From assembly GCA_964462035.1 (NCBI GenBank), contig CAYXAP010000031.1, positions 1 to 64,000 on the forward strand: DNA of 64,000 nt. The letters are read 5' to 3'. The stretch is from UBA1660 sp964462035 (GTDB lineage Bacteria > Myxococcota_A > Polyangia > Polyangiales > Houyiibacteriaceae). The translations under genes and the position numbers were made by a program. Positions 1-6,713 of this stretch are shown here, piece by piece; the first letter of the stretch is position 1, and every line of letters starts with the position of its first letter. Below the pieces are notes generated by a model that saw only the letters and a list, made by a program, of their open reading frames with translations, did no database searches and was not told the origin of the DNA.

Positions 1-75
1 GCTTCGCTCGCCGCCCCTGCGCTGCCCTTGCTCGCTTCGCATCGCTCCGCTCCGCTGCCGCGCCCACTGCACGCT

Positions 76-161
76 TACACCCGAGGGACGCTCTTGAGTT
101 CTTTCCCAGTTCACACTCGTTCGTGAACTAGGAAAGAACTCAAGAGCGTCCCCAAGGTGTA
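76..161. repeat. Long imperfect palindrome (39-nt arms)
   Basis: Left arm 76-114 and right arm 123-161 flank an 8-nt loop (115-122). The inner 30 nt of each arm (85-114 and 123-152) pair with a single mismatch. The outer TACACC/GGTGTA (76-81 and 156-161) pair after a 3-nt mismatch. Base composition is lower in GC than the surroundings, which are a run of gcttcgctc-like simple sequence at 1-70. It lies 26 bp beyond the stop of the minus-strand gene at 187. There is no T tract, so a simple intrinsic terminator is not favoured. The form resembles a MITE or REP-type element. No transposase is in view. Confidence 0.75.
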
Positions 162-186
162 GGACTACACGCGCATTGCGTGCGGA

Positions 187-468
187 CTATCCAGACAGCC
201 GCGCTCGGAGCGCGGTCTTGCTGAACCGGCCTCCGCTGTCGTGGAGATCCACGATGGTGAAGTCGTACTCCTCCAGGAGCTTCAGGACTCGCTCCACCTC
301 GGCCCAGCCTTCGGGTTCCGACTTGGCGTAGGCGCGGAAGAGGATGCGGATGGAGATGGAGTCCTCTCCGGGGCAGAGGTCGACGACCTGCAGGTCGTCG
401 AGCTTGGCGGAGACCTGCCGGAAGCTTGGCTTCCGGTCCTTGGCGATGGCGAGCAAGGGATAGGCCAC
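187..468 (-). CDS. Small hypothetical protein, candidate immunity protein
   Basis: A 93-residue soluble protein, start ATG at 468, that I do not recognise as a named family. It has no signal peptide or membrane segment. It alternates beta-type and amphipathic helical stretches, for example an acidic helix around residues 55-68 (AEVERVLKLLEEY). It begins 2 bp after the stop of the upstream minus-strand gene, so the two are almost certainly co-transcribed. That upstream protein resembles the C-terminal nuclease-type domain of polymorphic toxins. A small soluble protein directly downstream of such a domain is usually the cognate immunity protein. The immunity role is inference from gene order only. 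A long palindrome follows its stop codon. Confidence 0.6.
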   Translation of the reverse strand: MAYPLLAIAKDRKPSFRQVSAKLDDLQVVDLCPGEDSISIRILFRAYAKSEPEGWAEVERVLKLLEEYDFTIVDLHDSGGRFSKTALRARLSG

Positions 469-470
469 GG

Positions 471-812
471 TCAGCTCCGGAGCTCGATCGAGACGGTGGA
501 CGCGATGGCCTTGGGGATCTTCGAGATCACCTCGAAGCGCAGGCGTTCGGCGTTCGCCTCGCTCAGCCCTTGCCCCCGGAGGTCGAAGACGAGGGTCTGC
601 GTCGCTCCGCGGGGGAGGTTCAGCGCGCCCTTGATGACGATGTTCGCGGCGAACTTCGCGATGCGCTCGTGGCGCTCCTGTCGCTTCTTCGGCGCTTCGC
701 TCGCTCCCGCGAAGACGGGCAGGAGATATACGGCATTGCCCTTCTCGGGGTCCCAGTGGTCCGGTTTGCAGGCGCCCCAGTCCAGTCGGTCGACCGCACG
801 CTTCGTCAGCAT
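471..812 (-). CDS. Orphan polymorphic-toxin C-terminal-like domain
   Basis: A 113-residue basic protein (ATG at 812) of Lys/Arg-rich character. It ends with a beta-alpha-beta segment (TLVFDLRGQGLSEANAERL, residues 73-91), a pattern I associate with the C-terminal end of contact-dependent-inhibition or polymorphic-toxin nuclease domains ('V-D-x-RGQ'). It has no signal peptide, repeats or delivery domain, so it would be an orphan tip rather than a full toxin. The frame stays open upstream, but that part lies antisense to the ankyrin gene and does not look coding. Ribosome-binding signal is weak. It is followed after 2 bp by a small candidate immunity gene. The family assignment rests on motif memory and needs a profile search. 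An ordinary conserved hypothetical is the alternative. Confidence 0.5.
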   Translation of the reverse strand: MLTKRAVDRLDWGACKPDHWDPEKGNAVYLLPVFAGASEAPKKRQERHERIAKFAANIVIKGALNLPRGATQTLVFDLRGQGLSEANAERLRFEVISKIPKAIASTVSIELRS

Positions 813-881
813 GTCCAGGCTACGTCGCAGCCGCGGCTGGCCTTCCCTGGGGGTGATCGCGTTCGGGTATCCTCCGCCGAG

Positions 882-2066
882 ATGCCGAGCACGCAGCAGT
901 TCTGGGACGCCATCGAGAGCGGTGACGCCAGCATCCTCCGAGATGCCATCGACGGCGGGGTGGACGTCGATGCGACCGACGACTTCGGCTTTCCCCCGCT
1001 GGTCTCCGCTGCGCACCACGCTCGCCTCGGGGTGGTGCTCGCGCTGCTCGAGGCGGGCGCGAATCCCAACGCTCGCGTCCGGGAGCAGGACACGGCGCTC
1101 CATCGCGCGCTTCGCTTCGGGAGTGGCACGAGACGGGACGGGCGTCCGCTGACCGAAGAAGAGCGTGCGAGCTACCTGCCCATCGTCGAGGCGCTCCTCG
1201 CCGCTGGCGCGGACCACACGCTCGAGACCGAAGGGCGCTCTGCGCTCGCCCTCGCCGTCGAGCAGGCCTCGATCGGAGCGGTGGAGGCGCTGCTCGCGGC
1301 TGGCGCGAACGCGAAGGAGAGCGGCTTGCTGTCCCGCGCGATTCGCTCTCGGCGGGATCGCGACGCGAAGGTCTCCCTGCTGCTCCGCGAGGGGGCCGAC
1401 GCGGACGAGGGCTGTCCGCTCCCGGTCGCCGCCAACGCGCTCTTCGACGACGCCGCGGTGGCGACCTGCCAGCAGCTGCTCGATGCAGGTGCGTCGGTCG
1501 ATCAGGTGACCGAAGGCGGCTGGAGCGCGCTCACGCACGCCATCGCGTCGGAGAATCTACCGCTGGTCCAGCTGCTGCTCTCGAAGGGGGCGCGCGCCGA
1601 CCTTCCCATTCGGTTCGACGAGCACCAGGCGGGGCTCTCCCCGGGGATGACGGCTGCCCGCATCGCCGAGACCTGGGAGCTGACCGACTTCGTCGAAGCC
1701 ATCGCGGCCGCGGGCCAGGCTCCGACGAACGAGCCGCTCGAATCGGCTCGCCTGGTCGGCCGATGGCGGCTCGTGGCGGTGAGCATGGATCACGAGGGCG
1801 GCATGTACGCGCTCCCCGAAGAGGACTGGGTCGACCTGCTCGGCTCCCCCGACGGCTTCCTCGAGCTCCACGCGGACGGGCGCTTCGAGGGACGGGAGAT
1901 GACCGAGATCGGAGGCACCTGGTCCATCGAAGGCGACGGATTGCGCCTGGTCGGCGAGGATCTGGAGTCTGGGATGTGGGTCGCCATGGAGCTCGGAAAC
2001 CGCCAGATCGTCATCGGCTACGACGACGACTTCGGTCAGCGCGAGTTCCGCTTCGAGCGCGAGTGA
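882..2066 (+). CDS. Ankyrin-repeat protein with C-terminal lipocalin-like domain
   Basis: A 394-residue protein without signal peptide. Residues ~5-280 contain ankyrin repeats, seen as recurring 'LL-x-AGA-x-x-x' and 'G-x-x-AL-x-x-A' patterns (LLEAGANPN, LLAAGADHT, LLAAGANAK, LLSKGARAD). The last ~100 residues form a separate beta-rich module beginning LVGRWRLVAV and containing WSIEGDGLRL, like lipocalin-type domains that measure 'G-x-W' barrels. ATG at 882 is chosen because the repeats start at once and the frame upstream reads as antisense of the neighbouring gene. Ankyrin repeats bind proteins, so a role in protein-protein interaction is likely; the partner is unknown. It is divergent from the candidate toxin domain, 69 bp apart. 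Confidence 0.85.
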   Translation: MPSTQQFWDAIESGDASILRDAIDGGVDVDATDDFGFPPLVSAAHHARLGVVLALLEAGANPNARVREQDTALHRALRFGSGTRRDGRPLTEEERASYLPIVEALLAAGADHTLETEGRSALALAVEQASIGAVEALLAAGANAKESGLLSRAIRSRRDRDAKVSLLLREGADADEGCPLPVAANALFDDAAVATCQQLLDAGASVDQVTEGGWSALTHAIASENLPLVQLLLSKGARADLPIRFDEHQAGLSPGMTAARIAETWELTDFVEAIAAAGQAPTNEPLESARLVGRWRLVAVSMDHEGGMYALPEEDWVDLLGSPDGFLELHADGRFEGREMTEIGGTWSIEGDGLRLVGEDLESGMWVAMELGNRQIVIGYDDDFGQREFRFERE

Positions 2067-2067
2067 C

Positions 2068-3210
2068 TCAGAAGCGGCGCTCGTAGCCGGCGGCGGTGAT
2101 CGTCACCCGCAGCCTCGGGCGCCAGTAGCGACCCACGCTGACGTAGAAGTGCTCGGTGAGGTCGGCTTCGCGTTTGGTGAAGAGCACGAGCTTCGCGGTC
2201 CACTCGTGCGCCACGAAGCGGGCGAGGTCCGAGTCGCTGGTCCGGGGTTGGCCGATGAAGACCGCGTCCGGCGGGACGCCGCTGGTCCAGAAGTCGACGC
2301 CGTTCTGCTGGTGGACGCGGTAGCCGACGCGGACGAAGGCCATGCGGTGGAGCCACTGGGCGGCGGTCACCGAGGCGCTGTGCGCGCGGAGGCCGAAGTC
2401 GTCGGCGTAGAAGCGGTAGTGGAGACCGAGGGTCGATCGGGTGTGGACGACGTGGTGCTTGAGGCCGGCGGTCAGCGCGTGGCGGGTGCGGCGGCCGGGG
2501 AAGCGCTCGCCGATGCGCCGATCGGTGCCCGCGATCGGGACGGAGTTCCAGGTCTGCTCGAGCACGCCGAACTGATGGGTCACGCCGTAGCTCGCGCTGG
2601 CGATGGTGGTCGGGCTCAGGAGCTGGGTCCCGGCGATGGATCCGAGGATGGTGCGCCGCCGGACGAAGCCGAGGTCGGCGCCCTGGATGGTCAGCGGGTC
2701 GAAGGCGTCGATGCGGAAGTCGAAGCGCAGCTCGACGGTGGCGTTGTCCTGCGCGAGGTCGCGTCGATAGCCGAGCCCACCGAAGCCACCCTTGAGCGGC
2801 TCCTCGAGGTGCATGCCGTAGCGGAGCTGCAGGTGGTCGTCGTCGGTGGCGTCGACCTGGGTCTCGATGCCGAGAGTGACGGCTTCGTTCCACAGCGACG
2901 CGGTCGCGATCGCGTCGAGCGCGTCCGCGGACGCGGAGCTCACGACGTCCACGAGCAGGTCCACGACATGCCGGGCGCGTCGCGACTGCTGGACCTCGAG
3001 GCGCATGGCGGGTTGGGCGACGTCGATCCGCTCCGAGCCCCGCGGCACACCGTCCACGTCTCGGCGCACGTCCGCCTGCGACTGCACGCCGCGGCCCTCC
3101 TGCCCGAAGTGCGTCACCCGAGCGCCGGCGGCCGCGAGCCGCCAATCCTGCTGCGCGCTCGCGGTCCCGGCGACCGCCAACACCAGCAGCGCCGTCGCTA
3201 GTTGCTGCAA
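2068..3210 (-). CDS. DUF3570 family outer-membrane-type protein
   Basis: A 380-residue protein with a Sec signal peptide (residues 1-19, ending TASAQ). The mature part is made of alternating amphipathic beta strands with conserved aromatic positions (STLGLHYRFYADDFGLRAHS; GVDFWTSG; SDLARFVAHEWTAKL), matching DUF3570 proteins, which are predicted outer-membrane beta-barrels of unknown function. The C-terminus ends in Phe (YERRF), as expected for barrel insertion. Its start overlaps the end of the upstream DUF4266 gene by 13 bp, so the two are translationally coupled. In other genomes this pair often sits next to thioredoxin-like or ApbE flavin-transferase genes; neither is adjacent here. Confidence 0.85.
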   Translation of the reverse strand: MQQLATALLVLAVAGTASAQQDWRLAAAGARVTHFGQEGRGVQSQADVRRDVDGVPRGSERIDVAQPAMRLEVQQSRRARHVVDLLVDVVSSASADALDAIATASLWNEAVTLGIETQVDATDDDHLQLRYGMHLEEPLKGGFGGLGYRRDLAQDNATVELRFDFRIDAFDPLTIQGADLGFVRRRTILGSIAGTQLLSPTTIASASYGVTHQFGVLEQTWNSVPIAGTDRRIGERFPGRRTRHALTAGLKHHVVHTRSTLGLHYRFYADDFGLRAHSASVTAAQWLHRMAFVRVGYRVHQQNGVDFWTSGVPPDAVFIGQPRTSDSDLARFVAHEWTAKLVLFTKREADLTEHFYVSVGRYWRPRLRVTITAAGYERRF

Positions 3211-3410
3211 CCGCAGCCCCCGCCGGCCGGCGCGCCGTCACCACCGCCCGCGCCCTCGCGCGAGGTGTGCAGCTTGCGCATCGACGCGGACTCCACCGCG
3301 TCGTCGGTCATCGTCGGGTCGGTCAGGTGCTCCCGCTCGTAGGGGCGCACGACCGCGCAACCGGAGAGGACCACCAGCAGGAGGAAGCGTTTCACGGCGG
3401 GCAGCCTCAC
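3198..3410 (-). CDS. DUF4266 small lipoprotein
   Basis: A 70-residue lipoprotein. After a basic N-terminus and hydrophobic run, the lipobox LLLVVLSGC is cleaved before Cys17. The mature part carries the family signature VRPYEREHLTDPTM, then HTSREG, then a Gly/Cys-rich tail GGGCGCSN. Only about fifty residues remain after processing, so it is a membrane-anchored peptide with two closely spaced cysteines near the C-terminus, possibly metal-binding or redox-active (inference). It precedes and overlaps the DUF3570 gene. The upstream 147 bp (3411-3557) hold no gene I can support. Confidence 0.88.
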   Translation of the reverse strand: MRLPAVKRFLLLVVLSGCAVVRPYEREHLTDPTMTDDAVESASMRKLHTSREGAGGGDGAPAGGGCGCSN

Positions 3411-3557
3411 CCACGGCCACGGCTCAGCGCAACCATCACCCAGCGCATTGGCGGGCAGGTCCCGCCTCGCGCACGAACAGCATCAGCAACATGACCACCA
3501 GCACTCTCCGCCCCTCTCCGTGACTCCGAGCGCGTGAAGGCAGGCCGAGGGAAGCAC

Positions 3558-4253
3558 TCAGCGACAAGCCTCCGGCAGCGCGATCCCGAGCTCCGGTGCG
3601 AGCTGCCGGTGCATCGCCAGTCCGGTCGTGCACGCCGCCGGGTCGTCGGGCGCATGGACCAGCAGCCTCTCTGCCGTGGAACACGCCTCCTCGAAGGGGT
3701 TGGTCGGGCTCCGTACCTGCTCAGAGAGCGTGCACACGCAGTCTCGATAGCGACGGCAGGGTGGTCGCTCGGCGGCGGGCACCTCCGCTGGCTCGCCGCG
3801 TGCCTCGCGTTCGGCCCGGCGCCTCTCGACCGTCTCGCGGATCTCGCGGCGCTGTCGCGCCGAGAAGGTCTCGTAGGTGCCGTTGAAGCGCGACACGGGC
3901 GCATCCGGAAAATCCACGGTGAGCGTCGCGTCGTCACCGCCCGTGAACGCGATCGAGCCGTTCATGGGCTCGTCGAGCCAGCCGTCGTCCTCGAGCCACG
4001 TGCGCCCGATCCGCACCGAGCGATAGGTGTCCCCATCCATGCGTGCCTCATAGACGACGATCCGAAAATCGTCCGGGAACGCGATGTTCGAGGCGTAGGC
4101 GTGTAGCTCGTGGTCGCCATCGTTCACCCACGTCGTCTGCGCTTCACGCGGCAGCGGGAGCTCGGGCCGCGGAATCGAGCGCGGCTCCGAGCAGCCGAAG
4201 GCGAGCAGGCCGAGCGTGGCGCACACGTTGGTGAGCGAGAAAATCTCACCCAT
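3558..4253 (-). CDS. Hypothetical lipoprotein
   Basis: A 231-residue protein from the ATG at 4253 (MGEIFSLTN...), with lipobox LLAFGC. An in-frame ATG 8 codons upstream gives a longer, less convincing leader. The N-terminal half is beta-rich with many Asp/Trp pairs (WLEDDGWLDEP). A strongly charged helix follows (RQRREIRETVERRRAEREARGE, about residues 133-152), and then a Cys-containing C-terminus (CRRYRDCVC, CSTAERL, ACTTG, EACR) that could form disulphides. I recognise no family. Acts presumably at the inner face of the outer membrane or in the periplasm. A 27-bp gap to the next minus-strand gene suggests co-transcription. Confidence 0.75.
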   Translation of the reverse strand: MGEIFSLTNVCATLGLLAFGCSEPRSIPRPELPLPREAQTTWVNDGDHELHAYASNIAFPDDFRIVVYEARMDGDTYRSVRIGRTWLEDDGWLDEPMNGSIAFTGGDDATLTVDFPDAPVSRFNGTYETFSARQRREIRETVERRRAEREARGEPAEVPAAERPPCRRYRDCVCTLSEQVRSPTNPFEEACSTAERLLVHAPDDPAACTTGLAMHRQLAPELGIALPEACR

Positions 4254-4280
4254 CCGTACTCCTCCCAGAACCCGCACGGC

Positions 4281-4625
4281 TCAGCGCAACTTGGCGGCGA
4301 TGGCGTCGATGTCTTCCTTGCGTGCCAGGAAGCCGCCGAGCCGGGGCTTGCCGCCATTCTTCGGTTGGAGCTTCCCATCCTTCAGCTCCAGCCCGTCCAG
4401 ACCCGCAGGCACGGTCTTCATGGTCATGCCGAAGAGATTCTTGATCTCGGTCGAGTGCTCGTGGACCACGAACCACGCCGCCTTGGAGTAGCCGATGCCG
4501 ATCACCAAGTGGAGGCCGCCCAGGATGATGAGCAGCGCCTTCGAGATCAGCAGGCCCGTCCCACCGACGAAGACGGCGCTGGCCAACATGAGGATCGCGA
4601 ACGCGGGGTTGTAACGGACCGCCAT
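4281..4625 (-). CDS. Small two-span membrane protein
   Basis: A 114-residue protein (ATG at 4625). Residues 8-28 and 29-50 form a hydrophobic hairpin (AFAILMLASAVFVGG; ALLIILGGLHLVIG). The cytoplasmic-type C-terminal half (WFVVHEHSTEIKNLFG...) is beta-rich and ends in a charged helix (KEDIDAIAAKL). The arrangement resembles bacterial PH-like membrane proteins, but I cannot assign a family. The frame is open far upstream, but that portion is the shadow of the methylase and gshB genes. Same strand as the neighbouring methylase and lipoprotein genes, with gaps of 38 and 27 bp. Confidence 0.7.
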   Translation of the reverse strand: MAVRYNPAFAILMLASAVFVGGTGLLISKALLIILGGLHLVIGIGYSKAAWFVVHEHSTEIKNLFGMTMKTVPAGLDGLELKDGKLQPKNGGKPRLGGFLARKEDIDAIAAKLR

Positions 4626-4663
4626 GACGGCTGATACGGCGTGGCTCCCAATTCCTTCCCCGC

Positions 4664-5695
4664 TCAGGCGCGCGCCAACACCGCTGGGTCCGCGCTGACC
4701 AGGAAGAGCCGCTCCTTGTTCTTCAGGTGCGAGATCTTCCCGACCTTCCGCCCCTTCGGGTCGTGGATGCCGATCCGGGCTCCGACGTAGCGCCGGTAGT
4801 CGTGCTCGAAGACCCGGACCTCGCCGCGGCTCGCGAGGATGGATTCCATGGTCTCCCGGTCGAGGTAGCCCTCGTCGCTGAAGCTGACCACGAGTGTCGG
4901 CGCCTTCACGCGCTCCACGAGCTCGCGCATCGCGCCGGCGATGCGGGGCTTGGAGTTGAAGACGCTCTTCCGTTCCTTGCAGTCGATCCGCTTGCGGGCG
5001 ACCCCGTAGGTCTCCGGCGCGTCCCAGCGCACCAGGGTCTCCCACACGTGGTAGTTCCCGAGGTACTTGTGCTGGTTGTAGGGCGGGTCGAGGTAGGCCA
5101 CGTCCGCCTCGGCGCCGGCCGCCTCGAAGGCGTCGAGCTCGAGCGCCTCGCTCTTGCCCGCCTCGGCGCGCGGGAGGATCGCCGGCAGCCGGAGCTCGAG
5201 GGGGTTGTGGGCCCGCTTGGCCCATTGCTTGAGGTAGGCCATCTGCACCCCGGTCGTGGAGTCGACCCGGTCGGCGGCTTCCATCAACGACGTGAGCACG
5301 ATCGCCTCGAGCTCCGGCTCGAGCTCCATCGCGGCGATGGTGTTCCGGATCGCCTCGATCTTCGCGCCGTTGTCCGGGTGGAAGTAGCGGCTCTCGACGC
5401 AGTAGGTCTCGGTGAACCAGCCGGCCGCTGGTGGCACGGCCATGAGCTCGGCGAGCAAGCGCTCGGCCCGGTCGGCCCATTCGCCCCGGTCCGCTTGGAC
5501 GTAGCAGCGGGCGAGGGTGGCCGCGTAGGCGTTGTGGTCGTTGGCCACGACTCGGTAGCCCCGGCCCTTCAGCGCGTGGCCCACCCGCGAGGTCCCGCTG
5601 AAGAGATCCAGCACCGTCCGGGCGCCTGCGTGGGCCCCGACGGCGGCCAGGATCGGCTCGATGAGCAGACGCTTGGAGCCCAGGTACTTGATCAC
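4664..5695 (-). CDS. N6-adenine-specific DNA methyltransferase (D12 class)
   Basis: A 343-residue class I SAM-dependent methyltransferase. The SAM-binding motif LDLFSGTSRVG is at residues 30-39 and the catalytic motif DPPY at 203-206, followed by the conserved NQHKYLGNYH. The start is the GTG at 5695, giving the family's typical opening IKYLGSKRLLIEPI. D12/Dam-type enzymes methylate adenine N6 in a specific duplex site. There is no restriction endonuclease beside it, so this may be an orphan regulatory methylase or a solitary gene of the subset often found near housekeeping loci. It is divergent from gshB with 73 bp between starts. Confidence 0.9.
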   Translation of the reverse strand: MIKYLGSKRLLIEPILAAVGAHAGARTVLDLFSGTSRVGHALKGRGYRVVANDHNAYAATLARCYVQADRGEWADRAERLLAELMAVPPAAGWFTETYCVESRYFHPDNGAKIEAIRNTIAAMELEPELEAIVLTSLMEAADRVDSTTGVQMAYLKQWAKRAHNPLELRLPAILPRAEAGKSEALELDAFEAAGAEADVAYLDPPYNQHKYLGNYHVWETLVRWDAPETYGVARKRIDCKERKSVFNSKPRIAGAMRELVERVKAPTLVVSFSDEGYLDRETMESILASRGEVRVFEHDYRRYVGARIGIHDPKGRKVGKISHLKNKERLFLVSADPAVLARA

Positions 5696-5768
5696 GGCGC
5701 GGCGCCCATCGGCGGGAGAGATAGCACGACCCCTTGTCGCCTCCCTGGGGCGGTGGTACCGCCTCGCC

Positions 5769-6713
5769 ATGCGATTCGTGTTCGTCATGGACCCGGTCTC
5801 GACCGTCCTGGTCGATGAGGACACCTCTTTCGCCCTGATGCTGGAGGCCCAAAAGCGCGGCCATCGGGTGGACCACTGCCTGGTCCAGGACGTCGCCATC
5901 CAGGATGGGCGCCCCCGGGCGACGGTTCGCCAGGCGACGATGAAGCGGGACCCGGCCGCCCCGGTGACGCTCGGAGAGGCCGAAGAGGTCGACCTGCACG
6001 ACGTGGACGCGGTCTTCGTCCGGAAGGACCCGCCCTTCGACGAGCCCTACCACTGGCTCACCCTGATCCTCGAGCACCTCCGAGGGTCCACGCTGGTCAT
6101 CAACGACCCCCGTGGGCTCCGGGACGCCAACGAGAAGCTCTACGCCTGCCACTTCCCGGAGCTCATGCCCCGGACCCGCGTGGACTCGGACCGGCACCGC
6201 ATCCGAGCGTTCGTCCGCGAGGTCGGCGGTCAGGGCGTGATCAAGCCGGTCGACGGCCACGGCGGCGAGGGCATCTTCCTGCTGAGGGACGACGACCCGA
6301 ACTTCAACGCCCACGTCGAGACCGTGACCCGGGGCGGCCGCCGGGTCGCGATGGTCCAGGAGTACATCCCGGAGGTCCGGAAGGGCGACAAGCGCATCCT
6401 GCTCATCGGCGGCGAGGTGGTCGGCGCGATCCTCCGAGTACCGCGTCAGGACGACCTGCGCTCGAACATCCACGTCGGTGGCTCGGTGGTCCACTCGGAG
6501 CTCGACGAGGCCGACCAGACGATCATCGCCGCGATGCGGGAGAGACTCGCCGCGGATGGGCTCTACTTCGTCGGTCTCGACGTGATCGGCGGCAAGCTGA
6601 CCGAGGTCAACGTGACGAGCCCGACCGGCATCCAGCAGATGACGCGTTTGGCCGGCAAGGACTGTGAGGCCCAGGTGATCGGCTGGGTCGAAGAGAAGGT
6701 GAACGACCGATGA
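5769..6713 (+). CDS. gshB: Glutathione synthetase
   Basis: A 314-residue ATP-grasp enzyme joining gamma-glutamylcysteine and glycine to make glutathione in the cytosol. It starts with the family's N-terminal substrate-binding domain (FVMDPVSTVL...DTSFALMLEAQKRGH). The ATP-grasp region follows, with VIKPVDGHGGEGIF as the glycine-rich nucleotide loop (about residues 155-168), VQEYIPEVRKGDKRI, and EVNVTSPTG near the C-terminus (Mg/ATP ligands). Length matches the family (~315). Start ATG at 5769. A gshA partner is not in the window. It overlaps the next lipoprotein gene by 4 bp (ATGA), implying translational coupling. Confidence 0.95.
   Translation: MRFVFVMDPVSTVLVDEDTSFALMLEAQKRGHRVDHCLVQDVAIQDGRPRATVRQATMKRDPAAPVTLGEAEEVDLHDVDAVFVRKDPPFDEPYHWLTLILEHLRGSTLVINDPRGLRDANEKLYACHFPELMPRTRVDSDRHRIRAFVREVGGQGVIKPVDGHGGEGIFLLRDDDPNFNAHVETVTRGGRRVAMVQEYIPEVRKGDKRILLIGGEVVGAILRVPRQDDLRSNIHVGGSVVHSELDEADQTIIAAMRERLAADGLYFVGLDVIGGKLTEVNVTSPTGIQQMTRLAGKDCEAQVIGWVEEKVNDR

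Noticed and set aside
1..70. Possible gene in the simple gcttcgctc-like sequence at the left edge.
   Set aside because: Low-complexity, no motif and no convincing frame; too close to the window edge to judge.
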